Positions 26,687 through 36,868 of a DNA stretch of 64,000 nt are shown here, one piece after another. The notes beneath the pieces are model-generated. The model worked only from the letters and a program-made list of their open reading frames with translations, searched no databases and had not been told where the DNA came from. The stretch comes from Dolichospermum sp. DET69 (lineage in GTDB: Bacteria > Cyanobacteriota > Cyanobacteriia > Cyanobacteriales > Nostocaceae). Made by a program: the position numbers and the translations under genes. The stretch is taken from positions 474,501-538,500 of the forward strand of contig CP070233.1 of assembly GCA_017355425.1 (NCBI GenBank). Reading direction: 5' to 3'. How positions within the stretch are numbered: position 1 is the stretch's first letter; each line of letters starts with the position of its first letter.

Positions 26687-29600
26687 GATGGTTTAGATTG
26701 CTAAATTGTCTGCATCAGGATTTACAGGATTGTTGTTTGTGGGTTGTTTGTGATGATTCAATGATTCAATTGTCTGAATCAGGATTTACAGGATTTTAGG
26801 ATTTACAGGATTGTTGTTTGTGGGTTGTTTGTGATGATTCAATGATTCAATTGTCTGAATCAGGATTTACAGGATTTTAGGATTTACAGGATTGTTGTTT
26901 GTGGGTTGTTTATGATGATTCAATGATTCAATTGTCTGAATCAGGATTTACAGGATTTTAGGATTTACAGGATTGTTGTTTGTGGGTTGTTTGTGATAAT
27001 TCAATGATTCAATTGTCTGAATCAGGATTTACAGGATTTTAGGATTTACAGGATTGTTGTTTGTGGGTTGTTTGTGATGATTCAATGATTCAATTGTCTG
27101 AATCAGGATTTACAGGATTTTAGGATTTACAGGATTGTTGTTTGTGGGTTGTTTATGATGATTCAATGATTCAATTGTCTGAATCAGGATTTACAGGATT
27201 TTAGGATTTACAGGATTGTTGTTTGTGGGGTGTTTATGATGATTCAATGATTCAATTGTCTGAATCAGGATTTACAGGATTTTAGGATTTACAGGATTGT
27301 TGTTTGTGGGGTGTTTATGATGATTCAATGATTCAATTGTCTGAATCAGGATTTACAGGATTTTAGGATTTACAGGATTGTTGTTTGTGGGTTGTTTATG
27401 ATGATTCAATGATTCAATTGTCTGAATCAGGATTTACAGGATTTTAAGATTTACAGGATTGTTGTTTGTGGGTTGTTTGTGATGATTCAATGATTCAATT
27501 GTCTGAATCAGGATTTACAGGATTTTAGGATTTACAGGATTGTTGTTTGTGGGTTGTTTATGATGATTCAATGATTCAATTGTCTGAATCAGGATTTACA
27601 GGATTTTAGGATTTACAGGATTGTTGTTTGTGGGGTGTTTATGATGATTCAATGATTCAATTGTCTGAATCAGGATTTACAGGATTTTAGGATTTACAGG
27701 ATTGTTGTTTGTGGGTTGTTTATGATGATTCAATGATTCAATTGTCTGAATCAGGATTTACAGGATTTTAAGATTTACAGGATTGTTGTTTGTGGGTTGT
27801 TTGTGATGATTCAATGATTCAATTGTCTGAATCAGGATTTACAGGATTTTAGGATTTACAGGATTGTTGTTTGTGGGTTGTTTGTGATGATTCAATGATT
27901 CAATTGTCTGAATCAGGATTTACAGGATTTTAGGATTTACAGGATTGTTGTTTGTGGGTTGTTTGTGATAATTCAATGATTCAATTGTCTGAATCAGGAT
28001 TTACAGGATTTTAGGATTTACAGGATTGTTGTTTGTGGGTTGTTTGTGATAATTCAATGATTCAATTGTCTGAATCAGGATTTACAGGATTTTAGGATTT
28101 ACAGGATTGTTGTTTGTGGGGTGTTTATGATGATTCAATGATTCAATTGTCTGAATCAGGATTTACAGGATTTTAGGATTTACAGGATTGTTGTTTGTGG
28201 GTTGTTTGTGATGATTCAATGATTCAATTGTCTGAATCAGGATTTACAGGATTTTAAGATTTACAGGATTGTTGTTTGTGGGTTGTTTGTGATGATTCAA
28301 TGATTCAATTGTCTGAATCAGGATTTACAGGATTTTAGGATTTATAGGATTGTTGTTTGTGGGTTGTTTATGATGATTCAATGATTCAATTGTCTGAATC
28401 AGGATTTACAGGATTTTAGGATTTACAGGATTGTTGTTTGTGGGTTGTTTATGATGATTCAATGATTCAATTGTCTGAATCAGGATTTACAGGATTTTAG
28501 GATTTACAGGATTGTTGTTTGTGGGTTGTTTATGATGATTCAATGATTCAATTGTCTGAATCAGGATTTACAGGATTTTAGGATTTACAGGATTGTTGTT
28601 TGTGGGTTGTTTGTGATAATTCAATGATTCAATTGTCTGAATCAGGATTTACAGGATTTTAGGATTTACAGGATTGTTGTTTGTGGGTTGTTTGTGATGA
28701 TTCAATGATTCAATTGTCTGAATCAGGATTTACAGGATTTTAGGATTTACAGGATTGTTGTTTGTGGGTTGTTTGTGATGATTCAATGATTCAATTGTCT
28801 GAATCAGGATTTACAAGATTTTAGGATTTACAGGATTGTTGTTTGTGGGTTGTTTATGATGATTCAATGATTCAATTGTCTGAATCAGGATTTACAGGAT
28901 TTTAGGATTTACAGGATTGTTGTTTGTGGGTTGTTTATGATGATTCAATGATTCAATTGTCTGAATCAGGATTTACAGGATTTTAGGATTTACAGGATTG
29001 TTGTTTGTGGGTTGTTTATGATGATTCAATGATTCAATTGTCTGAATCAGGATTTACAGGATTTTAGGATTTACAGGATTGTTGTTTGTGGGTTGTTTGT
29101 GATAATTCAATGATTCAATTGTCTGAATCAGGATTTACAGGATTTTAGGATTTACAGGATTGTTGTTTGTGGGTTGTTTGTGATAATTCAATGATTCAAT
29201 TGTCTGAATCAGGATTTACAGGATTTTAGGATTTACAGGATTGTTGTTTGTGGGTTGTTTATGATGATTCAATGATTCAATTGTCTGAATCAGGATTTAC
29301 AGGATTTTAGGATTTACAGGATTGTTGTTTGTGGGTTGTTTGTGATGATTCAATGATTCAATTGTCTGAATCAGGATTTACAGGATTTTAGGATTTACAG
29401 GATTGTTGTTTGTGGGTTGTTTGTGATGATTCAATGATTCAATTGTCTGAATCAGGATTTACAGGATTTTAGGATTTACAGGATTGTTGTTTGTGGGTTG
29501 TTTGTGATGATTCAATGATTCAATTGTCTGAATCAGGATTTACAGGATTGTTGTTTGTGGGTTGTTTGTGATGATTCAATGATTCAATTGTCTGAATCAG

Positions 29601-30148
29601 GATTTACAGGATTTTAGGATTTACAGGATTGTTGTTTGTGGGTTGTTTGTGATAATTCAATGATTCAATTGTCTGAATCAGGATTTACAGGATTTTAGGA
29701 TTTACAGGATTGTTGTTTGTGGGTTGTTTATGATGATTCAATGATTCAATTGTCTGAATCAGGATTTACAGGATTTTAGGATTTACAGGATTGTTGTTTG
29801 TGGGTTGTTTGTGATGATTCAATGATTCAATTGTCTGAATCAGGATTTACAGGATTTTAGGATTTACAGGATTGTTGTTTGTGGGGTGTTTATGATGATT
29901 CAATGATTCAATTGTCTGAATCAGGATTTACAGGATTTTAGGATTTACAGGATTGTTGTTTGTGGGGTGTTTATGATGATTCAATGATTCAATTGTCTGA
30001 ATCAGGATTTACAGGATTTTAGGATTTACAGGATTGTTGTTTGTGGGTTGTTTATGATGATTCAATGATTCAATTGTCTGAATCAGGATTTACAGGATTT
30101 TAGGATTTACAGGATTGTTGTTTGTGGGTTGTTTATGATGGTTTAGAT
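26687..30148. repeat. 3.4-kb satellite of 81-bp tandem units (about 43 copies)
   Basis: The marker ATGATTCAATTGTCTGAATC recurs every 81 bp from 26761 to 30065. The spacing equals 41 periods once one 17-bp deletion (near 29550) is allowed for. A shorter leading unit at ~26700 lacks the same 17 bp. Each unit contains the inverted repeat TGATTCA-ATTGTC-TGAATCA and a 17-bp direct duplication (GGATTTACAGGATTTTA type). Units differ at only four or five positions. Variant order repeats in blocks of four units around 27247-27814, showing block-wise duplication. All frames hold stops. Both ends carry GATGGTTTAGAT. Confidence 0.98.
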
Positions 30149-30150
30149 AA

Positions 30151-30345
30151 TTCAGACAAAAAATAGACTCAAAAACATCCTGAAAATCCTTTAATCCTGA
30201 AAATCCTGATTCAGACAAAAAATAGACTCAAAAACATCCTGAAAATCCTTGAATCCTGAAAATCCTGATTCAGACAAAAAATATGCTCAAAGACATTCTG
30301 AAAATCCTTTAATCCTGAAAATCCTTTAATCCTGAAAATCCCATT
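30151..30345. repeat. 59-bp tandem repeat, three copies
   Basis: TTCAGACAAAAAATAGACTC starts at 30151, 30210 and (with a change) 30269. Each unit continues CATCCTGAAAATCC and AATCCTGAAAATCCTGA. The core is a reverse-orientation relative of the TCAGGATTTACAGGAT motif of the neighbouring satellite, so the two arrays face each other. Confidence 0.85.
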
Positions 30346-30561
30346 AAAGTCAACAGACTAGGCTACCTTCTGGAAACAAATTTTCCTTTCTGACTGAGCT
30401 TTAAAGTCAGAACTAAAGTTTTAGGGAATAGAACACTTTCTGTTTCCTGTTTTCTATTGCCTTTTTTTGTAAATTTTTCTTAAAACAGTATATTAATCCA
30501 ACATATATTAATCTCATACAGTAGAATAGCGTAGAGAGTAATAAACTAAGTATTAACCGTT

Positions 30562-31311
30562 ATGAATTTGCCAAAATATTTCCTGTACCTAAGAAAACTA
30601 ATCAGCATTATTTCACCCACACTATTAATTACATCTGCCCTGCCTACACAGTTACTGGCACAGCCATTACCAATGAAAATAAGTCTGGAGTTCCCGTCTG
30701 GAGATTCTAGAGGCACACCTAAATCAACACTAGGTGGAGGAAGAAGAGGAAATTCGTGTCTCACACGTGACAAAAAGAAAGCCTCTTTAACTGCCTTAAT
30801 GCCCAACCGAAGTAATAAAAGCCTCACAGTTTCCGCAACTCCAGAATTCTATTTTTATGTTCCTACAAGTACTGCAACCACCGGAGAATTTGTTATCAGA
30901 TCCGGTGAAGAAGATGGTTTCGAAACAACCTTTCAAGTACCTAGTAAATCAGGAATAGTAAAACTGCAACTCCCCTCCCAATTCCCTCTGAAAACAGGTT
31001 TAACATATAAATGGTACTTTGCAGTCATCTGTGATGATCTTGACAGAAGTGCCGATGAATATACACAGGGAATAATAGAACGAACAGCTATCAGTAAATC
31101 TTCGAATGAGGCTCTTCAGCAAGCAACTCCTTTAAAACAAGCAAAAATTTATGCTCAGTATAATATTTGGTCAGAAACTCTCACCAATATTGCCCAGTTA
31201 CGCATCCAAAAGCCAAATGAATGGAAAGAACTGCTAAAATCAGTTGGTTTAGAGGCAATAGCCGAAGAACAGCTAGTTGATTGTTGCCAATTAAACCCTA
31301 AACTTAAGTAA
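30562..31311 (+). CDS. DUF928 protein
   Basis: 249 residues. N-terminal signal peptide (~1-35, ending QLLAQPLP). The following GGGRRGNSCLTRD, TALMPNRSNKSLTVSATPEF and KTGLTYKWYFAVICD segments are characteristic of DUF928, a family almost limited to cyanobacteria. The protein is likely exported to the periplasm. The stop is 2 bp before the start of the CHASE2-cyclase gene, so they are co-transcribed. DUF928/CHASE2 pairing recurs in cyanobacteria and hints that DUF928 supports the CHASE2 sensor. Confidence 0.9.
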   Translation: MNLPKYFLYLRKLISIISPTLLITSALPTQLLAQPLPMKISLEFPSGDSRGTPKSTLGGGRRGNSCLTRDKKKASLTALMPNRSNKSLTVSATPEFYFYVPTSTATTGEFVIRSGEEDGFETTFQVPSKSGIVKLQLPSQFPLKTGLTYKWYFAVICDDLDRSADEYTQGIIERTAISKSSNEALQQATPLKQAKIYAQYNIWSETLTNIAQLRIQKPNEWKELLKSVGLEAIAEEQLVDCCQLNPKLK

Positions 31312-31313
31312 AA

Positions 31314-33548
31314 ATGGATGCAAACAATCTGAAAAATTTTCTTTGGCAAGGACGCGGCTTGTGGAGTACCACACCAATAATTGCCTTAGCAGTAATTCTC
31401 ATCCGTTTTGTAGGTTTATTACAGAGCTGGGAATGGGGCGTTTTTGACCAATATGTGCGTTGGCGACCCCCAGAAACCCGTGACGACCGCATTGTTATTG
31501 TTGGTATTGATGAAGAAGACTTGGCTAATCTCAAACAAGTAAAGATTACAGATCAAGTATTAGCTAACTTCCTCAACAAACTTAAAGCCAAAAAACCAAG
31601 AGCCATTGGACTTGATCTGTATCGTAACTTACCTGAATCACCCGGTACTTCAGAATTAGAACAGGTATTTAAATCTACCCCTAATCTAGTTGGTATCGAG
31701 AAAGTAGTAGGAAAAAGCAGATACGAACGAGTAGCACCACCACCAGTCCTCAAATCTTTGGGTCAAGTGGGTGCAAATGACTTAATGGTTGATTCAGATA
31801 ACAAAGTGCGGCGCGCTTTGATGTATGTAGATACGGAAGACAAGAAAAAAGCTTACAGTTTCAGCTTACATTTAGCTTTGCGTTATCTGGAAAAAGAAGG
31901 AATTGTCGTCAGCAAAGATTTTCGACTAGGGAAAACTAAATTTATTCCCTTTGAAAGTAATGATGGTGGTTATGTTCATGCTGATGCTAATTCCTACCAG
32001 ATATTAATGAACTATCGAGGAAACAACAGTTACTTCGACACCGTTTCCATGACAGATATTATGGAAGACAAAGTACCTGCTGGTTGGGGGAGAGAGCGTA
32101 TCATCCTCATTGGATATACAGGAGAGAGTTTCAAAGACTCATTTTTTACTCCATACAGCAGCGAACTTCTCAGCTTCTCAAAACAAATGAGTGGGATAGA
32201 AATTCATGCCAATATCACCAGCCAAATTATCAGTGCAGCCTTAGAAAATCGCCATCTATTTAAAACTTTCTCAGAACCTCAAGAGTGGGTATGGATAATA
32301 TTTTGGAGTGGGGTTGGTGCGTTATTGACTTGGAACTTGCGATTACAAGACCTATTCACATTTCAGAGGGCAGCGGCTGCTGTACTGGCAGGAGGCGCTT
32401 TACTAGGTAGCACCTATCTAGCTTTTCTATGGGGTTGGTGGCTACCCGTAGTTCCACCATTTTTAGCACTCATAGGCTCAGTGGTTGCCATCACAGCTTA
32501 CATTGCTCGTACTGCTGGAAATATCCGCAAGATCTTTGGGCGTTACTTAACGGATGAAGTTGTAGCTAATATACTAGAAAGTCCAGAAGGATTGAAACTT
32601 GGTGGTGAACGGCGGCAAATTACCATTTTTACATCCGACTTAAGAGGATTTACAGCAACATCAGAAAGATTACCACCTGAAGAAGTTGTCAAAATCCTCA
32701 ACTTTTATCTGGAATGTATGGCAGATGAAATTACCAGGTATCAGGGAACTATTGATGAATTCATGGGTGATGGGATTTTGGTACTTTTTGGCGCTCCTAC
32801 AGCCAGAGAAGATGATGCTGTTAGAGCCGTTGCTTGCGGTATCGCCATGCAGTTAGCTATGGTCAAAGTTAACGCTAAAATGCAGGAATGGGGTTTACCA
32901 GCCCTAGAAATGGGCATCGGTATTAATACAGGTGTTGTGGTCGTGGGCAATATTGGCTCGGAAAAGCGCACTAAATATGGCATCGTTGGTAGTCAAGTAA
33001 ATTTAACTTATCGCATTGAGGGCTATACCACAGGTGGTGAAATTATTATTTCTGAATCTACTTTTCAAGAAGTAGAGTCAATAGTGGTAATTGATAGTCA
33101 AATGCAAGTTACTCCAAAAGGGGTTCAAGAACCAATCAATGTTTATAAAATAGCTGGCATTACCGGGCAATACAATCTTTTTCTCTCTCAACATCAAGAA
33201 GAATTATGCACTCTTCCTGAACCCCTTGCTATTGAATATGCGTTGGTAGATGGTAAAGATATTGGTAGTTTATCTGTCAAAGGACTTTTAGTGCGACTTT
33301 CAATCAATGAAGCAGAAATTTGTTTTGTCAGTGAAGAACTTCAAGAACCACCATCTTGCTTAACCAATATCAAACTTAATTTATGTACACCCAATCAATC
33401 GGGAGAAACAGGCGATATATATGCCAAAGTTTTAGAAAAATCTGCCCAAATAGGGCATTTTTGTATTCGCTTTACTGCCAAACCTCCAGAAATTATCAGC
33501 AAATTTAGTAATTTAATTGAACAAATTAATTCACAAAATTCTCAATAA
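31314..33548 (+). CDS. CHASE2 sensor nucleotide cyclase
   Basis: 744 residues. One N-terminal membrane helix (~17-37), a periplasmic CHASE2 domain (~45-320; RIVIVGIDEEDL, RAIGLDLYRN), three membrane helices (~325-405), and a class III cyclase domain (~430-600). Metal-binding Asp442 (FTSDLRGF) and Asp486 (FMGDGILV) and the VNLTYRIE catalytic Asn/Arg are present. The two residues that select adenine (Lys and Asp) are here Glu482 and Ser560, the pattern of guanylate-type enzymes. An extra domain at ~635-744 (DIGSLSVKGLLVRLS) is weakly PilZ-like. Co-transcribed with DUF928. Confidence 0.93.
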   Translation: MDANNLKNFLWQGRGLWSTTPIIALAVILIRFVGLLQSWEWGVFDQYVRWRPPETRDDRIVIVGIDEEDLANLKQVKITDQVLANFLNKLKAKKPRAIGLDLYRNLPESPGTSELEQVFKSTPNLVGIEKVVGKSRYERVAPPPVLKSLGQVGANDLMVDSDNKVRRALMYVDTEDKKKAYSFSLHLALRYLEKEGIVVSKDFRLGKTKFIPFESNDGGYVHADANSYQILMNYRGNNSYFDTVSMTDIMEDKVPAGWGRERIILIGYTGESFKDSFFTPYSSELLSFSKQMSGIEIHANITSQIISAALENRHLFKTFSEPQEWVWIIFWSGVGALLTWNLRLQDLFTFQRAAAAVLAGGALLGSTYLAFLWGWWLPVVPPFLALIGSVVAITAYIARTAGNIRKIFGRYLTDEVVANILESPEGLKLGGERRQITIFTSDLRGFTATSERLPPEEVVKILNFYLECMADEITRYQGTIDEFMGDGILVLFGAPTAREDDAVRAVACGIAMQLAMVKVNAKMQEWGLPALEMGIGINTGVVVVGNIGSEKRTKYGIVGSQVNLTYRIEGYTTGGEIIISESTFQEVESIVVIDSQMQVTPKGVQEPINVYKIAGITGQYNLFLSQHQEELCTLPEPLAIEYALVDGKDIGSLSVKGLLVRLSINEAEICFVSEELQEPPSCLTNIKLNLCTPNQSGETGDIYAKVLEKSAQIGHFCIRFTAKPPEIISKFSNLIEQINSQNSQ

Positions 33549-33617
33549 TTTAGAAGTTAGGCATCAGAAATCAAAATAATTGTAAAATTAATATATTCGA
33601 TACCGAATAATAGCAAA

Positions 33618-34400
33618 ATGACAAAATTGATATTTTTAGGTTCTGGTTCAGCTTTTACAGTTGGTGCCAATAACTTCCAGTCTAATATGATCTTAGTAAC
33701 TGAGCAAAATCATAAACTATTAATTGATTGTGGCACAGATATTAGACTTTCTCTCCATGCGGCTGGTTTATCATATCTTGATATTACCGATATTTATATT
33801 AGTCATCTCCATTCTGATCATGTAGGAGGACTTGAATATATTGCTTTTAGTACATTATTTGACCCCAGGTGTCAAAAGCCAACTATTTATTTAAGCAAAG
33901 ATGTTTCTAGTAATCTTTGGGATAGAACTTTATCAGGTGGACTCAGATTTCTTGATGGCGATATTGCGACGATAGATACATTTTTTAAAGAGCATAAAAT
34001 TAATCATCATGGTCATTTTACCTGGCAAGAAATCAAATTTGACCTCGTCAAAGTTAGTCATGTTAATAATGGCTTTTATCTGATGCCTAGCTATGGATTA
34101 TTTTTTACATTAGAAGGCGTTAAAATATTTTTATCCACCGATGCTCAATTATGTTTAAATACAAATGGAGAATACTATGAGCAAGCAGATATAATTTTTC
34201 ATGATTGTGAAACATCACGTTATCAAACTCCTGTTCATGCCAATTATGAACAATTATCAATGCTACCAGCAAAAATCAAAAATAAAATGTGGCTATATGG
34301 TTATCAACCGGGTTTTCTGCCTGATGCTAAAAAAGACGGTTTTTGCGGTTTTGTAAAGTGTGGTCAGGTTTTTGAATTTTCATCTTTAGAGAATGTTTGA
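33618..34400 (+). CDS. MBL-fold metallo-hydrolase
   Basis: 260 residues. The metal-binding motif SHLHSDHVGG lies at ~60, a second His in VKVSHVNNG (~150), Asp in FLSTDAQ (~172), and the last His in IFHDCETS (~195). This is the metallo-beta-lactamase hydrolase fold. The subgroup, with FLGSGSAFTVGANNFQSNM at the start, is common in cyanobacteria and has no known substrate. It is followed by a 24-bp repeat and the remains of a starch-binding-domain gene. Confidence 0.9.
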   Translation: MTKLIFLGSGSAFTVGANNFQSNMILVTEQNHKLLIDCGTDIRLSLHAAGLSYLDITDIYISHLHSDHVGGLEYIAFSTLFDPRCQKPTIYLSKDVSSNLWDRTLSGGLRFLDGDIATIDTFFKEHKINHHGHFTWQEIKFDLVKVSHVNNGFYLMPSYGLFFTLEGVKIFLSTDAQLCLNTNGEYYEQADIIFHDCETSRYQTPVHANYEQLSMLPAKIKNKMWLYGYQPGFLPDAKKDGFCGFVKCGQVFEFSSLENV

Positions 34401-34422
34401 TAGCTTGCGTAGCGTAGCCATA
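34399..34422. repeat. Dispersed 24-bp repeat at the CBM20 gene start
   Basis: GATAGCTTGCGTAGCGTAGC followed by CATA, a member of the family described at 7806-7831. It overlaps the stop codon of the MBL gene and abuts the GTG that opens the CBM20 frame. It may have replaced the original start of that gene. Confidence 0.6.
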
Positions 34423-34424
34423 AA

Positions 34425-34656
34425 GTGTTTCGCTTTAATGGCATTCATACTCAACCAGGTGAGGTAGTTGTAGTAACAGGAGATTGTCCTGAATTGGGCA
34501 ATTGGGATATTAGTAAAGCTTGTGTTCTAGAATACATCAATCAAAATACTTGGTTTGGAGAAATACCTTTTGATCAAAGTGCTGGTCAAGCGATCGCTGA
34601 TAAATATGCCATTTTTAGGGAAAACCAAACCCCCCTGCGCGAAAATATCGTTAGCC
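34425..34656 (+). pseudogene. CBM20 starch-binding protein, 5' part, cut by IS607
   Basis: Frame from GTG 34425: FRFNGIHTQPGEVVVVTGDC, PELGNWDISKA, NTWFGEIPFDQS, YAIFRENQTPLRENIVS. This is a CBM20 domain, which binds starch or glycogen. At 34655-34656 it meets the insertion element. The continuation is at 36852-36912; joining the two restores a protein of ~96 residues. The first codons may also be lost, since a dispersed repeat sits where the start is expected. Confidence 0.88.
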
Positions 34657-36851
34657 ACACTCTCTAATCTCAAAATAACGTAGTATACTGGGGTTAATCG
34701 TATTTAACCGAAAGATGAAATACCTAACCCCAGAACAAGTTTATAAACAGTTCGGCTATCACCCTAAGACGACGGCAGAATGGGCTGACTTAGGGAAAAT
34801 AGAATGTATCCGTTCCCCTGGTGGACATCGAAGATATCCAGAATCAGCGTTTATAAAAACAGTCTCAACGGATAAAGAGCGGGTTCTTTACGCCCGTGTC
34901 AGCACAAAAACCCAGTTGTTAGACCTTGACACACAAATAGAATTTTTAGGTAAAACCTACCCAGGATGTCGAGTCGTCAAGGATGTGGCTAGTGGCATGA
35001 ATTGGAAGCGGAAAAACTTTCTTAAATTAATGACTCAAGTTGCCCAGAATCAAATCTCTGAAATTGTCGTAGGGCATAAAGACAGATTATGCAGATTTGG
35101 ATTTGAGTTCGTTGAGTGGTTTTGCAACCTTCACAGCTGCAAAATTGTTGTGGTAAACAATGCCAAGTTATCACCACACGAAGAGTTAATGCAGGACTTT
35201 ATGGCTATCATGCACTGCTTTTCCTCCAAACTTTACTTCCTTCGGGCTTACAAGAAAAAAATAGCCGAAGAGCAAAATATTCATGAAACAAATAGTAGTC
35301 AATACGAGTCAATGGGTGTATAGTAGTAAAAGACGTAGTAATCCAAACTCATGAAACTCAAGGTAAAGAATCAGTTAACCGTTACGAGAATCGCTATTTT
35401 AGGAACTGAAAAACTAAATAACTGGAAATCTAACGAGCTTGATTTGATCGCTTTGAGCTTGGGTAAACTACGCTCTGACCTGTGGAACGAGTTCGGGTCG
35501 TTGAAAGCCTGGGGTGTTTCTAAATTTGAGATTGACAAACAGCTACGCACCTTAAAAGACAAATATCAATTACCTGCTAAGTTATGGGAAGCGACTCTCT
35601 ATGACGTAATTGATGATATTCATTTAGTTCAGGCTGCTTGTGTTGAGAAGGTGATAAAATCTTTGGGGCAATCGTTCCAGTCTTTTCAGGCTAAAAAAGG
35701 AGTTTTACAACTTACCTTAGAAAGTCGGGAATGGTTGGAACATCCCAAACTTTGCACCTTAGTTAGAAAGTTTTGGTATCGAGGACACACGAAAGTTTGT
35801 AACCAAATTATTGTAAAGGCTTATGATACTAAAACAGATGATAAAGGTGTGGTGTGGTTGCGTTTTGGAGGTTTAACTCCATGTAAAACTCTCAAACTAC
35901 CAACGACTTTACCAACAGAAATCAAGTGTCAGATAAGGCTAATTAAGCGTAATAGTAGATGGGAAATTCATTACACAACTGATATCCAAAAAGCTGAAAA
36001 AAAGACCGAGGGTAAAATAATTGGATGTGATAGAGGTTACACCGAAGTTTATGCCACATCTTCTAATGATGGTGCTAGATTTTTAGGTAATGATTTTGGT
36101 AAAATCCAAACTCAAGAAACCGATTACAGAACAGCGAAACAAGTAAAACGTAATAAAATCAAGTCAGTTTTTAACAAGTCTACAGCTAAAGGAAATGGTG
36201 CTAAGGCTGATAGAATTAAACGGAATAATCTTGGTAGAATCAAGTGGGACAATCGGGAAACATCCTTTAAAGGTAGGATTCAAACAATAGTTTTTACAGC
36301 TACGCATGACTTGATGACAGATGCGATCAAGGTAGCTTTTGAAGATTTGACGGAGCAAATAAAAGGCAAAAAGCCCATGAGAAAGCGCATGAAGAGAAAT
36401 GTTTCTTCATGGTGCAAGGGGATAGTTGCGGATGCCCTCAAACAAGTTTCAACCCGTGTAGGTTGCACGGTTGTTAGTGTTAATTGTGCGTATACGTCAC
36501 AACTTGACTCCAGATTTAGTACCTTAACGGGGACTAGAAATGGTGACAAGTTTACCGGACATGATGGGGTCGTGATGCACTCAGATACTAACGCTGCTGA
36601 TAACGTTCTAGTAAGAATGGGTGACGTTGAAATCACTCGTTACATGAAACATTCAAACGTAAAAGTAATATTACTAGAACGAACTCAGAAGTTTCGGGAA
36701 TCCCTAATAGTGGAGACTGAAGCGAAACCGGGCAAGGATAAGCCCCAGACTCTAGAACCTAAAAGCAAACTTGCGAACAAGGTCAATCAGAGAGCGAACT
36801 ATAAGCAATTGACGTTGTTTGACCAAGGTTTAACTACGTTATTTGTGTATC
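34657..36851 (+). mobile_element. Complete IS607-type insertion element
   Basis: About 2195 bp carrying a serine recombinase and a TnpB. The boundaries follow from the split CBM20 frame: left host sequence ends GTTAGCC, right host sequence resumes CCGTCGCTGG, with the shared CC (GG on the other strand) at the joint. IS607 elements recombine at a GG dinucleotide and leave no larger duplication. Near the ends lie inverted repeats AAATAACGTAGT (34673-34684) and ACTACGTTATTT (36833-36844). Confidence 0.92.
34715..35323 (+). CDS. IS607 TnpA serine recombinase
   Basis: 202 residues. An N-terminal MerR-like helix-turn-helix (~1-50: TPEQVYKQFGYHPKTTAEWA, PGGHRRYPE) precedes a small serine recombinase domain. 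The catalytic Ser lies in LYARVSTKTQ (~65). VVGHKDRLCRFGFEF supplies conserved Arg residues. The protein catalyses excision and integration of the element at GG dinucleotides. It is 27 bp upstream of the TnpB gene. No frameshift, so the element could be active. Confidence 0.95.
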   Translation: MKYLTPEQVYKQFGYHPKTTAEWADLGKIECIRSPGGHRRYPESAFIKTVSTDKERVLYARVSTKTQLLDLDTQIEFLGKTYPGCRVVKDVASGMNWKRKNFLKLMTQVAQNQISEIVVGHKDRLCRFGFEFVEWFCNLHSCKIVVVNNAKLSPHEELMQDFMAIMHCFSSKLYFLRAYKKKIAEEQNIHETNSSQYESMGV

Positions 36852-36868
36852 CCGTCGCTGGATTTTAG
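35351..36868 (+). CDS. IS607-associated TnpB nuclease
   Basis: 505 residues, longer than typical TnpB (~400). RuvC-like motifs: IIGCDRGYTEVYATS (~225), KVAFEDLTEQIKGK (~330) and HSDTNAADNVL (~415). The zinc-ribbon cysteines are absent: the interval reads CAYTSQLDSRFSTLTGTRNG. A long C-terminal extension (~430-505) follows. The last five or so codons and the stop lie beyond the element boundary at 36851, in host DNA, so the exact C-terminus depends on the insertion site. Expected to be an RNA-guided nuclease that favours element retention. Confidence 0.92.
   Translation: MKLKVKNQLTVTRIAILGTEKLNNWKSNELDLIALSLGKLRSDLWNEFGSLKAWGVSKFEIDKQLRTLKDKYQLPAKLWEATLYDVIDDIHLVQAACVEKVIKSLGQSFQSFQAKKGVLQLTLESREWLEHPKLCTLVRKFWYRGHTKVCNQIIVKAYDTKTDDKGVVWLRFGGLTPCKTLKLPTTLPTEIKCQIRLIKRNSRWEIHYTTDIQKAEKKTEGKIIGCDRGYTEVYATSSNDGARFLGNDFGKIQTQETDYRTAKQVKRNKIKSVFNKSTAKGNGAKADRIKRNNLGRIKWDNRETSFKGRIQTIVFTATHDLMTDAIKVAFEDLTEQIKGKKPMRKRMKRNVSSWCKGIVADALKQVSTRVGCTVVSVNCAYTSQLDSRFSTLTGTRNGDKFTGHDGVVMHSDTNAADNVLVRMGDVEITRYMKHSNVKVILLERTQKFRESLIVETEAKPGKDKPQTLEPKSKLANKVNQRANYKQLTLFDQGLTTLFVYPVAGF

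Noticed and set aside
26687-30148. CRISPR array
   Set aside because: The units are continuous and near identical along all 81 bp, with no unique spacers and no cas genes nearby.
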